From Thalassospiraceae bacterium (lineage in GTDB: Bacteria; Pseudomonadota; Alphaproteobacteria; Rhodospirillales; Magnetovibrionaceae): a stretch of 6,749 nucleotides of DNA. The DNA lies in the NCBI GenBank assembly GCA_030638205.1, contig DAOWFB010000085.1, positions 1 through 6,749 on the forward strand, given 5' to 3'. The notes under the pieces were generated by a model. It was not told the origin of the DNA. It saw nothing but the letters and a program-made list of their open reading frames with translations, and ran no database searches. Position numbers and translations under genes: made by a program. This document shows, one piece after another, positions 5,071-6,749 of this stretch (positions within the stretch are counted from its first letter, which is position 1; the number at the start of each line of letters is the position of its first letter).

Positions 5071-6012
5071 ATGCCGTTCAAGCGCATAAAGCGTCCGGTT
5101 ATATTAGGAGTTGTCGGCGATTCAGCGTCCGGCAAAAGCACCATCGCTGACGGAATCTCTGCAATTCTCGGCCCGGAAAAAGTAGTTTGCATTTGTACCG
5201 ATGATTATCATCGCATTGACCGCGCGACCCGTGCCAAGCGCGGCATTACCGCACTTAACCCCGAAGCAAATCACATTGATATTCTCGAACAACACGTCGG
5301 TCTTTTACGCCAAGGACAGCCAATTTTAAAACCTTTTTACGATCACGCCTCCGGTACATTTGGCCCGTGCCAGCATGTGGAGCCGCGTGAATACGTGATT
5401 CTCGAAGGGCTGCTGGGTTACGCAACCAGATCCATGCGCGATTGCTATGACGTTAAGCTGTTTTTGGAGCCGGAAGAAGGCTTGCGCACAAAATGGAAAA
5501 TCCAACGCGACACAAAGGTAAGAAATTATTCTGAAAGTAGGGTGATGGAAATACTGGCCAAACGGAGCGAGGACAGCGAGACGTTTATACAGCCACAGCG
5601 AAGATACGCCGATATGGTGGTTTCTTTTTATCCGCCCGGCGCTAATAATACAGAAACCGGCGCACATCTTAACGTTCGCCATACCCTAAGACCAACATTG
5701 CCGCATCCAGATCTTTCGCCGGTGCTTGAGGCAGGCGCTGCAAAAAAAGGGTTTCGTTTGGAGCTTGCCCGTGACGAAGACGGAAAACCTGTAGATGTGC
5801 TGGACATTGCTGGCGATATCTCCGACAAAAGAGCAAGCGCAGTAGAAGATTTATTATGGAACTTGATTCCAGAGGCACAACACCTTCGACGTAACGTTGG
5901 TAACTTTCGCGATGCAGATAATCATTTGTCACTGAGCCATCCTTTGGCTCTTTCCGAACTATTAATTACTTATCACATGGTCAAGGCAGCACTTGGCCAA
6001 CACGCAATTTAA
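5071..6012 (+). CDS. prk: Phosphoribulokinase, plant/cyanobacterial-like class
   Basis: This 313-residue enzyme phosphorylates ribulose 5-phosphate with ATP to give ribulose 1,5-bisphosphate, the CO2 acceptor of the Calvin cycle. It shows a Walker A loop GDSASGKST (16-24), the TDDYHRIDR motif (43-51) with the expected catalytic aspartate, GITALNPEANHIDI, KPFYDHASG (87-95), VILEGLLGY (109-117) as the Walker B region, and KIQRD (143-147). These match plant and cyanobacterial Prk better than the octameric proteobacterial type. The two regulatory cysteines of plant Prk are not both present: the Walker A cysteine is S20, while C42 keeps the second site, so thioredoxin control by that pair is unlikely. 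I chose ATG 5071 because the kinase fold begins at once; the frame stays open back to a TTG at 4825, but those 82 codons have no recognisable domain and include the repeat array. A uridine kinase is less likely, given the TDDYH motif and the transketolase 24 bp downstream. Confidence 0.93.
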   Translation: MPFKRIKRPVILGVVGDSASGKSTIADGISAILGPEKVVCICTDDYHRIDRATRAKRGITALNPEANHIDILEQHVGLLRQGQPILKPFYDHASGTFGPCQHVEPREYVILEGLLGYATRSMRDCYDVKLFLEPEEGLRTKWKIQRDTKVRNYSESRVMEILAKRSEDSETFIQPQRRYADMVVSFYPPGANNTETGAHLNVRHTLRPTLPHPDLSPVLEAGAAKKGFRLELARDEDGKPVDVLDIAGDISDKRASAVEDLLWNLIPEAQHLRRNVGNFRDADNHLSLSHPLALSELLITYHMVKAALGQHAI

Positions 6013-6036
6013 AATTTTCATTCAGGGAGAATATTA

Positions 6037-6749
6037 ATGACCGCAACACATAACGAAATGGCTAACGCAATCCGCTTTCTTTCAGTGGATGCAGTTCAGG
6101 CAGCAAAATCCGGACACCCCGGAATGCCAATGGGCATGGCCGATGTTGCTACCGTGCTCTACACCAAATTTATGAAGTTTGATCCGAAGGATACCAAATG
6201 GGCTGACCGTGATCGCTTTGTGCTTTCTGCCGGTCATGGTTCAATGCTGATGTATTCTCTGCTGTATCTTTCAGGTGTTGATGACATCACCATGGATGAT
6301 CTTCGTAATTTCCGTCAAATGGGTTCCAAAACTGCTGGCCACCCTGAATATGGTCACATCGATGGTATTGAAACCACCACCGGCCCATTGGGCCAAGGCA
6401 TCACCACCGCAGTGGGCATGGCGCTGGCTGAAAAAATGCAAGCGACCCGTTACGGTGACGATATTTCCAATCATTATACCTACACCATTGCCGGTGATGG
6501 TTGCCTGATGGAAGGCATCTCACAAGAAGCAATTTCAATGGCTGGCCATTTGAAATTAAATAAACTGATTGTAATGTGGGATGACAACGAAATTTGTATC
6601 GATGGCAACACCAACCTTACATTGATCGACGATCAATGTGCCCGTTTTGAAGCATCCGGTTGGGACACTCAGGCGATTGACGGCCACGACCCGGCAGCCA
6701 TTGAAGCGGCCATCGAAAAAGCACGCAAATCCGACAAGCCATCAATGAT
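6037..6749 (+). CDS. Transketolase (C-terminal part outside window)
   Basis: The reading frame starts with ATG at 6037, behind AGGGAG 7 bases upstream, and runs through the right edge, giving 237 residues of a family about 650-700 long. Transketolase moves two-carbon units between sugar phosphates using thiamine diphosphate, in both the Calvin cycle and the pentose phosphate pathway. Visible motifs include KSGHPGMPMG (24-33), SAGHGSMLMYSLLYLSG (64-80), GHPEYGHIDGIETTTGPLGQG (101-121), and the thiamine diphosphate/Mg signature GDGCLMEG (153-160) through DDNEICIDG (182-190), with D154 and N184 as expected metal ligands. It follows prk by 24 bp and is probably co-transcribed, which favours a Calvin-cycle role (a cbbT-type copy), although a general tkt gene cannot be excluded. 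No frameshift is seen. Confidence 0.97.
   Translation, partial: MTATHNEMANAIRFLSVDAVQAAKSGHPGMPMGMADVATVLYTKFMKFDPKDTKWADRDRFVLSAGHGSMLMYSLLYLSGVDDITMDDLRNFRQMGSKTAGHPEYGHIDGIETTTGPLGQGITTAVGMALAEKMQATRYGDDISNHYTYTIAGDGCLMEGISQEAISMAGHLKLNKLIVMWDDNEICIDGNTNLTLIDDQCARFEASGWDTQAIDGHDPAAIEAAIEKARKSDKPSM

Noticed and set aside
4860..5192. 110-codon open frame on the minus strand over the prk leader
   Set aside because: It overlaps the prk start and repeat array, shows no recognisable domain and is best explained as a shadow of GC-rich sequence.

Overview
The window looks like part of the chromosome of a sulfur-oxidising, CO2-fixing proteobacterium, probably an alphaproteobacterium. The evidence is a flavocytochrome c sulfide dehydrogenase pair (fccA-fccB) next to phosphoribulokinase and transketolase, which are Calvin-Benson-Bassham (CBB) genes. 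The alphaproteobacterial placement is weaker: it rests on a DUF6460-like small membrane protein and general gene style. Base composition is moderately AT-rich, most clearly in the 541-aa membrane protein gene and in the intergenic regions.

Layout, left to right. (1) Positions 1-437, minus strand: two very small membrane proteins, a DUF6460-like protein cut by the window edge and a YqaE/Pmp3-like protein. (2) 553-2178, plus strand: a 541-aa polytopic membrane protein resembling GT-C-fold glycosyltransferases, of unknown substrate. (3) 2157-2189: a strong hairpin with A and T tracts that can terminate transcription from both sides. (4) 2222-3855, minus strand: fccB (Tat-exported flavoprotein) preceded by fccA (monoheme cytochrome c), an evident two-gene operon. 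(5) 3856-4168: a 313-bp AT-rich divergent regulatory region with several palindromes, one a perfect 7-2-7 inverted repeat. (6) 4169-4804, plus strand: a NarL/FixJ-type response regulator with a TTG start and no phosphoacceptor aspartate. (7) 4805-5070: a leader-like region with hairpins and a six-unit 8-bp repeat array. (8) 5071-6012: phosphoribulokinase of the plant/cyanobacterial-like class. (9) 6037 to the right edge: transketolase, truncated by the window.

How the genes could work together (inference): FccAB oxidises sulfide in the periplasm and passes electrons to the respiratory chain, while Prk and transketolase belong to the CO2-fixing cycle that uses the resulting energy. The atypical regulator sits between the two modules and is divergent from fccAB, so it is a natural candidate to control one or both.

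No clearly new multi-gene system is visible. The best leads are the degenerate-receiver regulator with its candidate 7-2-7 operator, the 8-bp repeat array before prk, and the uncharacterised GT-C-like protein. No tRNA, rRNA, CRISPR array, insertion sequence or prophage gene was recognised.
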